Assembly: GCF_014873535.1 (NCBI RefSeq)
Contig: NZ_JADBEF010000001.1
Coordinates: forward strand, 992,001-1,056,000
Source of the DNA: Nonomuraea africana
GTDB taxonomy: Bacteria; Actinomycetota; Actinomycetes; Streptosporangiales; Streptosporangiaceae
DNA: 64,000 nt
Direction: 5' to 3'
Of the stretch, positions 1-7,914 are shown one piece after another. Each line of letters starts with the position of its first letter. The first letter of the stretch is position 1. The notes below the pieces were generated by a model, which saw nothing but the letters and a program-made list of their open reading frames with translations, had not been told where the DNA came from and made no database searches. Made by a program: the position numbers and the translations under genes.

Positions 1-183
1 AGCAACACCACGGCATGCGTCTCCTTCTGGAACCACAGAGACCCGCAGCATCCGGTCAACCAGATCGGCACCAACGACGAGTGGCTGTTCACCGTGGACA
101 ACTACACCCGCTCGATCAGCAACGTCGGTACCGACCGCAATATGGCGGACCACGTCCTTCGCGATCGCGTCAAGGGATGCTGA
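1..183 (+). CDS. C-terminal end of an unidentified protein (5' end outside window)
   Basis: Frame 1 is open from the first base and gives 60 residues ending in VKGC and a TGA stop at 181-183. The residues (ACVSFWNHRD, then NDEWLFTVDNYTRSISN) read like a folded domain rather than antisense noise. The Trp/Asn-rich strand pattern with two cysteines recalls small secreted inhibitor or crystallin-like domains, but this is only an impression. The gene converges on the ABC permease that ends at 316. The roughly 130 bases between them hold no gene I can support. No function can be assigned from this fragment. Confidence 0.6.
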   Translation, partial: SNTTACVSFWNHRDPQHPVNQIGTNDEWLFTVDNYTRSISNVGTDRNMADHVLRDRVKGC

Positions 184-315
184 CCAGCGCGAACCGGCCG
201 GGATCGCCCCGCTGACCAGCAGGGAGGCGGCGGGGCTGTCGTCGGCCTGGACGTTGTGTCGCAGGCGAGCCGCCGCCGTCCAACAGCCGCCGATCCGTCG
301 TTCCCGATTACGGGC

Positions 316-2013
316 CTAGCGGTCGGCCACAGTGACCGCGAGTGCGGCGAGGGCGGCAAGGGCGGCGGCAGGGGCGAGCGCCGCCCAGGGGGCGCGTTCC
401 GCGTACGGGAGCGATTCGGCCAGCATCAGTCCCCACTCCGAGGACGGCGGCTGGGCGCCCAGACCGAGGAATCCGAGGGAGGCCACGGCCAGAGCGATCG
501 CGGGCAGCCGGAGCACCGCGTGGCGGGCGACCGGGCCCGCGACCGCTGGCAGCAGGTGGCGCCAGAAGATCCGCCGCTCCGAGGACCCCAGCCCGCGCTG
601 GGCCGTCAGGTGCGGTGCCGCCTTGGCCTCCTCCAGCAGCGCCGCGGTGTGCACCGCGAGCGGAGCCCATGCCACCAGCCCTACGGCGAGCGAGGCCCCG
701 AAGACCCCCGGCCCGTGCAACGCGGCCACCACCAGGCCGGTGAGCACTGGCGGCAGGGCGTTGACCATCTCCGCCGCACCCGACGTGAGCCAGGGCAGGA
801 GCCCGACGACCAGGCCGACGAGGTAAGCGGCCAGGCACACCAGGACGGCGACCCCCACAGTCGCCAGCGCGCCGTGGCCCACGCGGGCCAGCACGTCGCG
901 GCCCAGACCGTCTGAGCCCAGCGGCGCGTCCCCCGAGGGGGCGGCGAGCCGTGCGGCGGTGTCGAGCGTGGTCGGGTCGCGCAGGAGTCCCCAGCCGATG
1001 ACGGTGAGCAGCACGACCGCGAGCAGCGCGGGCAGCGCTCGGCCGCGTGGGCCCGAGGTGTCGGGCGGCGGCGGCGCCAAGGCGGCGCCCGTGAGCGCGG
1101 CGCCGAGCAGGCCGCGTCTGAGCAGGTCGGCCAGGACTCCCACGGCGAAGCCCAGGAGGACGAGGGTCAGCACCGCTGCCTGCAGTACCGGCAGATCCTG
1201 CGCTTCGGCCGCGCCGAGGGCGGTGCGGCCGAGACCGGGGATGGCGAAGATCCTCTCCACCGCGACGGCTCCACCGGTGAGGCCGACCACCACGAGCCCC
1301 AGTTGGGGAAGCAGGGCGGGCATGGCGCGCCGGGCGGCGGCCCGCGCGACGGTCGTCGCGGGGAATCCGGCCGCGCGCCAGGTGGGTACCCATCGTTCGC
1401 GCAGCGCGCCCCGCAACGCGTCATCGGCCAGGTGACCGAGGAGTCCACCGGCGGGCACGCCCAGCGCGATCGCGGGAAGGATCAGGTGGCGTGGTTCCTG
1501 CCAGCCGTACGGAGGAAGCCAGTCCAGCCAGACGGCGACCACGATCAGAGACACGGTGGCCAGCAGGAACTCCGGGATCGCGGCGAGCATCGCCGCGCGG
1601 GCGCCGTGTCCGCCGGGGGCATGGCCGCGTGCGGCGCTGAGCGCGGTCGGCGCGCACAGTGCGGCGGCCACCACCACCGCGACCGCCATGGCCGCCGCCA
1701 TGAGGGTGAGCGACACACCGAGTCCGGACGCGATGCCCGGCAGGACCGGACGACCGGACACCCAGGAGACGCCCGCGTCGCCGCGCGGCAACCCGGACAG
1801 CCAGCGCCAGGTCAGCGCGACCGGCCCCGCGTCCAGTCCCAGATCGGCCCGGATCGCCGCGAGCGCCTCCGCGGTCGGTTCCTGCTCGGCCGAGCGGGCC
1901 CGCAGCAACGACAGCGCGGGATCCTTCCCCGACAGCCACGGCAGCGCGCCTACCAGGGCGACCGCGCCCGCGACCGCGACGGACCTGCTCAGCGGTGCAC
2001 CAAGGCGGATCAT
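316..2013 (-). CDS. Fused double permease of a peptide/metal-type ABC importer (DppB-DppC in one chain)
   Basis: This 565-residue protein carries two complete binding-protein-dependent permease units in one chain. The N-terminal half (about 1-300) has DppB features: N-terminal helix, a periplasmic stretch starting near EQEPTAEALAAIRADLGL, then an EAA-type loop and VERIFAIPGLGR. The C-terminal half (about 320-565) has DppC hallmarks: LGSDGLGRDVLARV, an EAA loop near WRHLLPAVAGPVARHA, and GFLGLGAQPPSSEWG. These permeases normally form heterodimers encoded by separate genes, so this is a natural fusion. The ATG start overlaps the stop of the upstream lipoprotein gene by 4 bp, so the two are translationally coupled. 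No ATPase gene is adjacent; it must be supplied from elsewhere. Substrate unknown. Confidence 0.9.
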   Translation of the reverse strand: MIRLGAPLSRSVAVAGAVALVGALPWLSGKDPALSLLRARSAEQEPTAEALAAIRADLGLDAGPVALTWRWLSGLPRGDAGVSWVSGRPVLPGIASGLGVSLTLMAAAMAVAVVVAAALCAPTALSAARGHAPGGHGARAAMLAAIPEFLLATVSLIVVAVWLDWLPPYGWQEPRHLILPAIALGVPAGGLLGHLADDALRGALRERWVPTWRAAGFPATTVARAAARRAMPALLPQLGLVVVGLTGGAVAVERIFAIPGLGRTALGAAEAQDLPVLQAAVLTLVLLGFAVGVLADLLRRGLLGAALTGAALAPPPPDTSGPRGRALPALLAVVLLTVIGWGLLRDPTTLDTAARLAAPSGDAPLGSDGLGRDVLARVGHGALATVGVAVLVCLAAYLVGLVVGLLPWLTSGAAEMVNALPPVLTGLVVAALHGPGVFGASLAVGLVAWAPLAVHTAALLEEAKAAPHLTAQRGLGSSERRIFWRHLLPAVAGPVARHAVLRLPAIALAVASLGFLGLGAQPPSSEWGLMLAESLPYAERAPWAALAPAAALAALAALAVTVADR

Positions 2014-3482
2014 CGAGCGTGGGTGTCGGTGGTGATCAGGATGCGTTCGCGCGGGTCCTTGGCCGAGCCCGTGACGCCCCTCGCGTCTCCCTGCAGCACG
2101 CGCTCGTGCAGCATCGGGATGGCCGCGCCGGTGTTCAGGATCGTGGCTTCCGCTTCCAGGATCGCGCGCCGGCGTTCCTCTCCCGCCGGAGTGCGGGCGG
2201 CCTCCTCGAGCGCGGCGTCGACCCGCTCGTCACACAGCTGGGAGATGTTGAAGGAGCCCTCGCAGCTGAAATCGCTGACCATGTACGCGACCGGGTCGCC
2301 GGAGTCCAGCACGGTCGCCCTGGACAGGATGAAGGCGTCGAACGCGCCCTCCAGAGCGTCCGCCTCGATGTGCGCGTACTCCCGCACGACCAGCTCGACC
2401 TCGAACCCGGCCTGCTCCAGTTGCTGGCGCAGGACCGCGGCCACCTCGGGCAGCTCGGCCCGGTCGGTGAAGGTCGCCAGGGTGATCTTCGTTCCGTTCG
2501 CCGGGGCGGGCTCGACGGTGGCGGGACGGGCCGGACGCCGCGCGCTCCACGGCAGGGCCGGACCGAGCAGACCGGCGGCGACGTCGGCCCGGCCCTCGTA
2601 CACGCCGGTCACCAGGGCCTTGCCGTCGATGGCCGCGCGGGCCGCGGCGCGCAGGCCGGGGTCCTTGAACGCGCCCTTCGCGGTGTTGAGGTAGAGGGTG
2701 TTGGTGCGCGGCATCGGCACCTCTGTGATCGTCTCGGAGTCGAGCAGCGCCGCCTGTGAGACCGGGATGGCCTCGACGATGTCGGCCTCGCCGGTCCTCA
2801 GCGCGGCGGCGCGGGCCGTACCGTCCGGCACGAACCGCACCTCGATGCCGGCGGCCTTGGCCTTGGGACCCCAGTAGCGCTCGTTGCGCTCCAGAGTGGC
2901 GCCAGAGGTGCCGTCCACCTTGGTGAGCACGAACGCGCCGGTCCCCGTGCCGACGGGGTTCACCGTGCGTCCCTGGTACGCCTTCTCTGCCAGGATCGCC
3001 AGCTGCGGACTGGACAGGCGGTGCGGCACCAACGGGTCGGGCGTGGCGGTGGCCACGAGCACCTTGTCGTCCTTGACCGTCACCGTCAGCTCGACCCCGT
3101 CCAGGATTCTGGGCTTGGGCGCGGCAGCGGCGGCGGCGCGCAGGGAACGCGCCGCGCGCTCGGCGGTCAGCGGCGTGCCGTCGTGGAATCTCACGTCCCT
3201 TCGGATCGTGAATTCCCACGTCAGCGGGTCACTCTGGGACCAGCCGGTGGCGAGCGCCGGCTGGGGATCGCCCGCGGCGTCGAGGTTGACCAGAGTCTCG
3301 GCCGTGCTCCAGCGCGACAGCTTGAACGCGTCGTCGCTCAGCGGGTTCAGGCCGGAGCGCGGCGGCTGGAGCATGACCAGGTCGATGCGGCCGGCTCCGG
3401 CGTCCGCCGCGCCGGGCATGGCCGAGCAGCCGGTGAGGGCGAGCAGGGAGAGGATCACAGAAGCAGCGAGAAGAGAGCGCAT
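2010..3482 (-). CDS. Solute-binding lipoprotein of an oligopeptide/nickel-type ABC importer (SBP_bac_5)
   Basis: A 490-residue extracytoplasmic binding protein of the DppA/NikA/OppA family. It opens with a lipoprotein signal ending in the lipobox LTGC (about residues 16-19), so it should be anchored outside the membrane. Family features include the early EFTIRRDVRFHDGTPLTAE segment and the later RAAIDGKALVTGVYEG segment. It is the first gene of a two-gene unit with the fused permease. The ATG at 3482 is used because the signal peptide begins there; its ribosome site is weak. A Zur-like palindrome lies about 45-65 bp upstream, so the ligand may be a metal or metallophore complex rather than a peptide; that is inference. 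Confidence 0.9.
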   Translation of the reverse strand: MRSLLAASVILSLLALTGCSAMPGAADAGAGRIDLVMLQPPRSGLNPLSDDAFKLSRWSTAETLVNLDAAGDPQPALATGWSQSDPLTWEFTIRRDVRFHDGTPLTAERAARSLRAAAAAAPKPRILDGVELTVTVKDDKVLVATATPDPLVPHRLSSPQLAILAEKAYQGRTVNPVGTGTGAFVLTKVDGTSGATLERNERYWGPKAKAAGIEVRFVPDGTARAAALRTGEADIVEAIPVSQAALLDSETITEVPMPRTNTLYLNTAKGAFKDPGLRAAARAAIDGKALVTGVYEGRADVAAGLLGPALPWSARRPARPATVEPAPANGTKITLATFTDRAELPEVAAVLRQQLEQAGFEVELVVREYAHIEADALEGAFDAFILSRATVLDSGDPVAYMVSDFSCEGSFNISQLCDERVDAALEEAARTPAGEERRRAILEAEATILNTGAAIPMLHERVLQGDARGVTGSAKDPRERILITTDTHAR

Positions 3483-3527
3483 GTCGGTCTTTCACCAAGG
3501 GGGTTCGAGCTCCGCACCCTAACACAG

Positions 3528-3546
3528 AATGAAAACCGCATTCATT
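3528..3546. promoter_or_regulatory. Zur-like palindromic operator upstream of the binding-protein gene
   Basis: The 19-bp site reads AATGAAAACCGCATTCATT, with arms AATGAA/TTCATT around seven bases. By eye it matches 15 of 19 positions of an idealised actinobacterial Zur box (TGAAAAT-N-ATTTTCA core with AAT/ATT ends). It is the only AT-rich palindrome in its GC-rich surroundings and sits in promoter position for the lipoprotein/permease unit. Assignment to Zur is inference; another Fur-family or unrelated repressor is possible. Confidence 0.45.
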
Positions 3547-3644
3547 TTCGGGCCGCCGCCGCCAGCCGTTCGCGCACCCGCTCCTCCGTCATGGCGCCCA
3601 TTATGGGCGTCAAGATCATGCCCGGAGGCGACCATCGGATACGG

Positions 3645-3666
3645 GCGGGTCCGCGGTGGGACCCGC
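3645..3666 (-). terminator. Hairpin downstream of the alpha-1,3-glucanase gene
   Basis: A perfect 8-bp inverted repeat, GCGGGTCC and GGACCCGC, around a 6-nt loop. It begins 6 bp beyond the glucanase stop codon. It lacks a U-run, as is common for actinomycete terminators. Confidence 0.5.
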
Positions 3667-3672
3667 ACCGGG

Positions 3673-5586
3673 TCACTTCCTGCCGCTGCTCACCGCGTGG
3701 TACTGCAGGTCCTGCACGGTGAAGTCCTTCTTCACCTGCCAGGGCGAGGTGACCGTCACGGCGCCGACCGACGCCTTGTTCGTCCCGTACGCCAGGGGGA
3801 ATGTCTTGGCCTGGACCCCGGCCTGGCTCGCGTAGGTCTTGTCGACCCCGCCGATGCTCGCCTTGACCGTGGCGGCGCGGGTGAGGAAGGAGAGAACCTC
3901 CACCGTGTCGCGCGGGGTGCTGGTGCCCGAGCGGGGGAGCATGAACTTCGTCTGCGTGCCCGACGTCGGCCGGGCGGCGGCGAACTGCGTGCGGTGCGTC
4001 AGGTAGAGCGTGTCCCGCGTGATCGCCGGCGCCTTGCCGGTCTTGAGCCAGGTCAGGTAGTAGGAGGAGATGTCGAGGTAAGCGCCGCCGTTGTGCACGG
4101 AGGGCGCGAACTGGGTGCCTTCGGAGAAGTCGTTCCAGGTCGTCAGCTGGATCCAGTCGGCGCCGCCGGAGATGGACTTCTCCCACGTGACCCTGAGGTT
4201 CTCGGTGTTGTTCGCCTCGTCGTAGATGCCCTGGTTGGGGCGCTCGTCCTGGACGGAGACCGGCTGCATCCAGATCTTCTTCAGCTCGTGCGCCTTGGCG
4301 ATGTTCCCTGCGATGCCGCCCTGCTGCGCGGGGCTGCGGTTGCCCCAGTTGGAGAAGCCGTAGCTGATCGGCGCGAAGGCCGCGGCGTTGGCCGAGAAGT
4401 TCAGGAAGACGGGGACGAAGGCGACCGTGATGCCGTGGGTGTCCTTCATGATCTTCATGAAGTTCTGCCACCAGGCGGCCGACTGGCCCTCGGCCTTGAA
4501 CGGCGAGATCACCAGGCGCTGGTCGGCCAGGCGGTAGACCGACTTGGCGGTGGCGAGCTTGGCCATCGCGGCGGCCAGCGTGGCCGCGTCGGTCTTGAGT
4601 GAGGTCATGTCGGGCATCAGGACGATCTTGAAGCCGGGGTCGACGGCCTCGGCCGCCCTGATCAGGATGTTGAGCCGGTCCCAGTGGGCGCTGGTGAGGG
4701 AGAGCACGTCCACGGTGAAGCCGTCGAGCCCGGCCGCCACGGCGGTCTCGACCTCCTGCTTCATGTCGGCGAGCTGCCAGTCGCCGGCCAGGACGCCCCT
4801 GGGGATCGGGCGGTCGCGAAGCAGGCCGCCGTAGGCGAGGTGCTTGTTGTTCTCGCCGGTCGGGGTGAGGTAGTGCTTGGTGTAGTAGTCGTCCGCGCCC
4901 GCCCTGTTGTTCAGCGAGATCGGGTACGGCGTGAAGTAGTGCGCGAAGACCTTGCGCTCGGAGGCCCGCAGCGTCGCGGTCGAGGGCATGGCGAAGGGCA
5001 GCGGGCCGCTCGGCGTGGCAGCCTCGGTGTCGTAGCTGATCGTCAGCTTGGGGCCCTGGCCGGACGTGGCGCGCGAGGAGTGCAGCACGCCGTGGGCGCC
5101 CGCGGGGGAGGTCAGCGCGAAGTCGTAGGAGCCGTTGCCGGTGAAGGCGGAGGACACGTCGAGCTTCGCCGTACCTCCGGAGGTCAGGCCCTTGTGGGTG
5201 GCGATCACCTCGCCTACGTCCGGACGGTTGTCGAACGTGAGCGTGTCGGCGGTCCACTCGCCGGTGACCGGCCGCACCTCGAGGGTGGTGTCGGTGGTCC
5301 TGACGGACTGCACGTCCAGGGTCATCGTGACGTCGACGGCGTTGGCCGGCACGTCCTTGACGGTGAAGCGGACGAAGGCGCCGCGCTCGGAGGCGTTCGC
5401 GCCGTCGCACGGGGTGGTGCAGACCGACAGCCAGGTGACGGTGTGGTGCGTCTTTCCTGGACCGGCTTCGCTGACGTAGCTGTCCTCCGTGGAGGCGAAC
5501 GTGACGCTCTTCTCCGCCGCCGCGGCGGGGGTGACCACCGCGACGCTGCTCGCCAGGAGAACCAATAACAGGGTGATAGCGCGCAT
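3673..5586 (-). CDS. Secreted endo-alpha-1,3-glucanase (GH71) with N-terminal DNRLRE-type domain
   Basis: Family GH71 enzymes (mutanases) cleave alpha-1,3-glucan, as in fungal cell walls and dental plaque. Order of parts: Sec signal peptide (MRAITLLLVLL to PAAAAE), a beta-rich DNRLRE-like domain over roughly the first third (TFASTEDSYVSEAGPGK start, STFD-like LTFDNRPDVGEVI), then the catalytic part starting at KVFAHYFTPYPISL with DMKQEVETAVAAGLDGFTVD and QLTTWNDFSEGTQF, and a short C-terminal beta region. ATG 5586 is preferred (AAGGG about 10 nt upstream, signal peptide begins here). An in-frame ATG at 5604 lies directly against a large palindrome and has no ribosome site. It is 106 bp downstream of the amidohydrolase operon but probably has its own control. 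Confidence 0.88.
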   Translation of the reverse strand: MRAITLLLVLLASSVAVVTPAAAAEKSVTFASTEDSYVSEAGPGKTHHTVTWLSVCTTPCDGANASERGAFVRFTVKDVPANAVDVTMTLDVQSVRTTDTTLEVRPVTGEWTADTLTFDNRPDVGEVIATHKGLTSGGTAKLDVSSAFTGNGSYDFALTSPAGAHGVLHSSRATSGQGPKLTISYDTEAATPSGPLPFAMPSTATLRASERKVFAHYFTPYPISLNNRAGADDYYTKHYLTPTGENNKHLAYGGLLRDRPIPRGVLAGDWQLADMKQEVETAVAAGLDGFTVDVLSLTSAHWDRLNILIRAAEAVDPGFKIVLMPDMTSLKTDAATLAAAMAKLATAKSVYRLADQRLVISPFKAEGQSAAWWQNFMKIMKDTHGITVAFVPVFLNFSANAAAFAPISYGFSNWGNRSPAQQGGIAGNIAKAHELKKIWMQPVSVQDERPNQGIYDEANNTENLRVTWEKSISGGADWIQLTTWNDFSEGTQFAPSVHNGGAYLDISSYYLTWLKTGKAPAITRDTLYLTHRTQFAAARPTSGTQTKFMLPRSGTSTPRDTVEVLSFLTRAATVKASIGGVDKTYASQAGVQAKTFPLAYGTNKASVGAVTVTSPWQVKKDFTVQDLQYHAVSSGRK

Positions 5587-5607
5587 GCTTATCGTGCCCT
5601 TCATTTA

Positions 5608-5629
5608 GCGATATGTCCTGACATATCGC
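5608..5629. promoter_or_regulatory. 22-bp palindrome at the 5' end of the glucanase gene
   Basis: Arms GCGATATGTC and GACATATCGC are perfect inverted copies separated by CT. The site ends 22 bp before the chosen ATG (5586). It is AT-rich against its surroundings. The symmetry suits a dimeric repressor, and it would block transcription or initiation of the glucanase gene. The regulator is not identifiable from sequence. Confidence 0.6.
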
Positions 5630-5692
5630 GTGACGACGGGCAAGATCATAGACTTACCGACCACCCCGCCACAGGGTTTCGGACCGAAACCC

Positions 5693-7135
5693 TCACGCCG
5701 GCCGAAATGAGGGAGGGAACAGCTCCTCCACCGGCCTGCGCAGGTGGTCGCGCGTCGAGTAGGCGGCCTTCATCTCGGTGAAGTAGGCCTGGGCCCGCCG
5801 CCTGAACGCCGCCTCGTCCACGCCGGGGATCACCCTGTCGCGCATCACGACCCTGCCGTCGATCACCACCGTCGTCACGTCGGCGCCCGAGCAGTTCATC
5901 AGCAGGGTCCTGATCGGGTCGTCGACGGGTCCGGTGCGCGGGCCCGACAGGTCCACCACGACCAGGTCCGCCTTCGCTTTCGGCGCGAGCCTGCCGAGGT
6001 CGTCGCGGCCGAGCGCGCGCGCACCCGACAGCGTGGCCGCCCGGTAGTAGTCGGCGGCGGACCCGGCCTCCAGCCGTCCGGTGACGAGCTTGGCCAGGTT
6101 GTTGCCGTAGTCCATGTTGCGGATCATGTCGGGCGGGAAGGAGTCGGTGCCCAGCGCCACGTTCACCCCTGCCGCCCGGTAGCGGTCGAAGTCCTGGAGC
6201 GCGTCGCCGTACCTGACGGTGGTCAGCGGGCAGTGCACGATGCCCGCGAGCGCGGCGAGCCGGTCGGGCGAGCCCTCGAACGGCGCGTCGGGCGTGCCGA
6301 GGTAGAGCGCGTGCGGGATGAGGAGCCGGGGACCGAGCAGGCCGACGGACTCCAGCACGTCGAGCGGGTGCCTGCCGTACCACTCGCGCAGCAGGCGCAG
6401 CTCGGTCAGCCCCTGCATGCAGTGCAGCCGCACCAGGCAGTCGAGCTCCTCCGCGGCGCGCGCGGTGGCCCGCATCAGGTCGAGGGTGACGGTCTCGATC
6501 CGGCACGGCAGCAACGCGCCGCGCAGCCTGCCGTCGTAGGCGCCGTCGAAGTCGCGGACGAACCTGACCGCCTCGGCCAGCCCCTTCTCCCCGAGTTCGG
6601 GCTCCCAGTGCACGTCGCGCGCGCCGTCCCGCATCACCGGCACGCCCGAGCGGTAGCTCGGGCCGAGGTACATGCGCAGGCCCAGCCGTCCGGCGATCTC
6701 GGCGATGCCCGCGAACTCCTCGTACGACTCCGCCCACGCGCTGTGCGTCTCCGCGGCGATCGGCATCGCGGTGGTGATGCCGTTGCGGATCAGCTGCGTG
6801 AGCGCGTACTCCCGCATGAACAGCGTCTCCTCCAGCGGGAAGACGGCGGCCCTGCGGCCGGCGGCGTACTCGGCCGACCAGGTCAGCCCGTCGGAGGAGG
6901 CGTGCCAGGTGTCGATGAGGGCGTGGTCGATGTCGGACAGCGCGTCGAGGTCGATGAAGCCGGGCCCGACGATCGCCTCGCCCGCGTCGATCACCTCGTC
7001 GGCGGGTCCCTCGTAGGAGGGCCCGACGTGGACGATCGAGTCGCCCGAGTAGACGACGCAGCCGTCGCGGTGGACGACATGGTCGGCGCCGTCGAAGCCG
7101 ATGACGTACGACGCCCTGACAACAGTGGTGCTCAC
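5693..7135 (-). CDS. Amidohydrolase-family protein with altered first metal motif
   Basis: A 480-residue metal-dependent hydrolase of the cytosine deaminase/chlorohydrolase (COG0402-like) superfamily, last gene of a seven-gene operon. The N-terminal beta segment (residues 1-55) leads to PGFIDLDALSDIDHAL, where relatives carry the metal-binding HxH; here the residues are DAL, with a single His four residues on. Later motifs are kept: VRLHCMQGL (His), LLIPHALYLG (His) and LGTDSFPPDM (Asp), followed by the usual C-terminal ADLVVVDL strand. GTG start at 7135 overlaps the upstream ATPase stop as GTGA. Probable role is deamination or hydrolysis of the imported compound; the altered motif suggests a mononuclear site or unusual chemistry. 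Confidence 0.85.
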   Translation of the reverse strand: MSTTVVRASYVIGFDGADHVVHRDGCVVYSGDSIVHVGPSYEGPADEVIDAGEAIVGPGFIDLDALSDIDHALIDTWHASSDGLTWSAEYAAGRRAAVFPLEETLFMREYALTQLIRNGITTAMPIAAETHSAWAESYEEFAGIAEIAGRLGLRMYLGPSYRSGVPVMRDGARDVHWEPELGEKGLAEAVRFVRDFDGAYDGRLRGALLPCRIETVTLDLMRATARAAEELDCLVRLHCMQGLTELRLLREWYGRHPLDVLESVGLLGPRLLIPHALYLGTPDAPFEGSPDRLAALAGIVHCPLTTVRYGDALQDFDRYRAAGVNVALGTDSFPPDMIRNMDYGNNLAKLVTGRLEAGSAADYYRAATLSGARALGRDDLGRLAPKAKADLVVVDLSGPRTGPVDDPIRTLLMNCSGADVTTVVIDGRVVMRDRVIPGVDEAAFRRRAQAYFTEMKAAYSTRDHLRRPVEELFPPSFRPA

Positions 7136-7914
7136 GTGATTCTCCGAGATGGTTTCCAGCCTGGCCGGGGGACCGCGGCCAGGAGAGCCCTGGTGTAGTC
7201 CTCCTGGGGGTCGCGCAGCAGGTCCGCGGTGGGACCCCGCTCCACGACGGCGCCCCTGTGCATCACGATGGCCGTGTCGCTGATCTGGTTGACGACGGCC
7301 AGGTCGTGCGAGATGAAGACGTAGCTCATGCCGCCGGGCGCGCGCAGGTCGGCGAGCAGGTTGAGGATCTGCGCCTGGATCGAGACGTCGAGGGCGGCGA
7401 CCGCCTCGTCGAGCACCAGCACGCGCGGCTCGACGGCGATCGCGCGGGCGATGGCCACCCGCTGCCGCTGCCCGCCAGACAGCTGCCTGGGCAGCAGGGC
7501 GGCGTGCCGCTCGGCCAGGCCCACGGACTCCAGCAGGTCGAGCGTGCGCCTGCGCAGCTCGGCGGGGGTGAGGGAGAAGTGCAGCGACAGGCTGGTGGAG
7601 ATGACGTCGCCGATCCGCTGCAGCTTGTCCAGCGAGGAGTAGGGGTCCTGGAAGACGATCTGGATCTCCCTGGCCCGCCTGCGCCGCTCCTTCGAGGAGA
7701 CCCTTCCGGCCCCGCGCGCCCGGCCGCAGACGGTGATCGTCCCGCTGGTGGGCGTCTCCAGGCCGAGCAGCATCCTGGCGACCGTGGTCTTGCCCGAGCC
7801 GGACTCTCCCACGATCGCGACCGACTCGCCCTCCTCGACGGTGAACGACACGTCCGCGACCGCGACCGACTCGCCGTAGACCTTGCGCAGCCGTTCGGCC
7901 TGGATGACGGTCAT
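7132..7914 (-). CDS. ABC importer ATPase, DppF/OppF-type
   Basis: A 260-residue ATP-binding subunit. Visible motifs: Walker A GESGSGKTT, Q-loop IVFQDPYSSLDK, signature LSGGQRQRVAIARA, Walker B VLVLDEAVAALD, and H-loop FISHDLAVV. The usual DEP(T/V)SALD is DEAVAALD here. It ends soon after the ATPase core, without the cysteine-rich oligopeptide tail found on its partner. ATG 7914 overlaps the previous gene's stop (ATGA), and its own stop overlaps the next start (GTGA). It works with the DppD-type ATPase upstream to energise the operon's importer. Confidence 0.93.
   Translation of the reverse strand: MTVIQAERLRKVYGESVAVADVSFTVEEGESVAIVGESGSGKTTVARMLLGLETPTSGTITVCGRARGAGRVSSKERRRRAREIQIVFQDPYSSLDKLQRIGDVISTSLSLHFSLTPAELRRRTLDLLESVGLAERHAALLPRQLSGGQRQRVAIARAIAVEPRVLVLDEAVAALDVSIQAQILNLLADLRAPGGMSYVFISHDLAVVNQISDTAIVMHRGAVVERGPTADLLRDPQEDYTRALLAAVPRPGWKPSRRIT

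Noticed and set aside
308..1393. Long antisense frame opposite the fused permease, and many like it (for example 3542-5410, 14890-16797, 58327-60486)
   Set aside because: Arg/Pro/Gly-rich translations without family motifs, exactly opposite or out of phase with well-supported genes; expected at 72% GC. The 3' tail of 58327-60486 was kept only as frameshift evidence.
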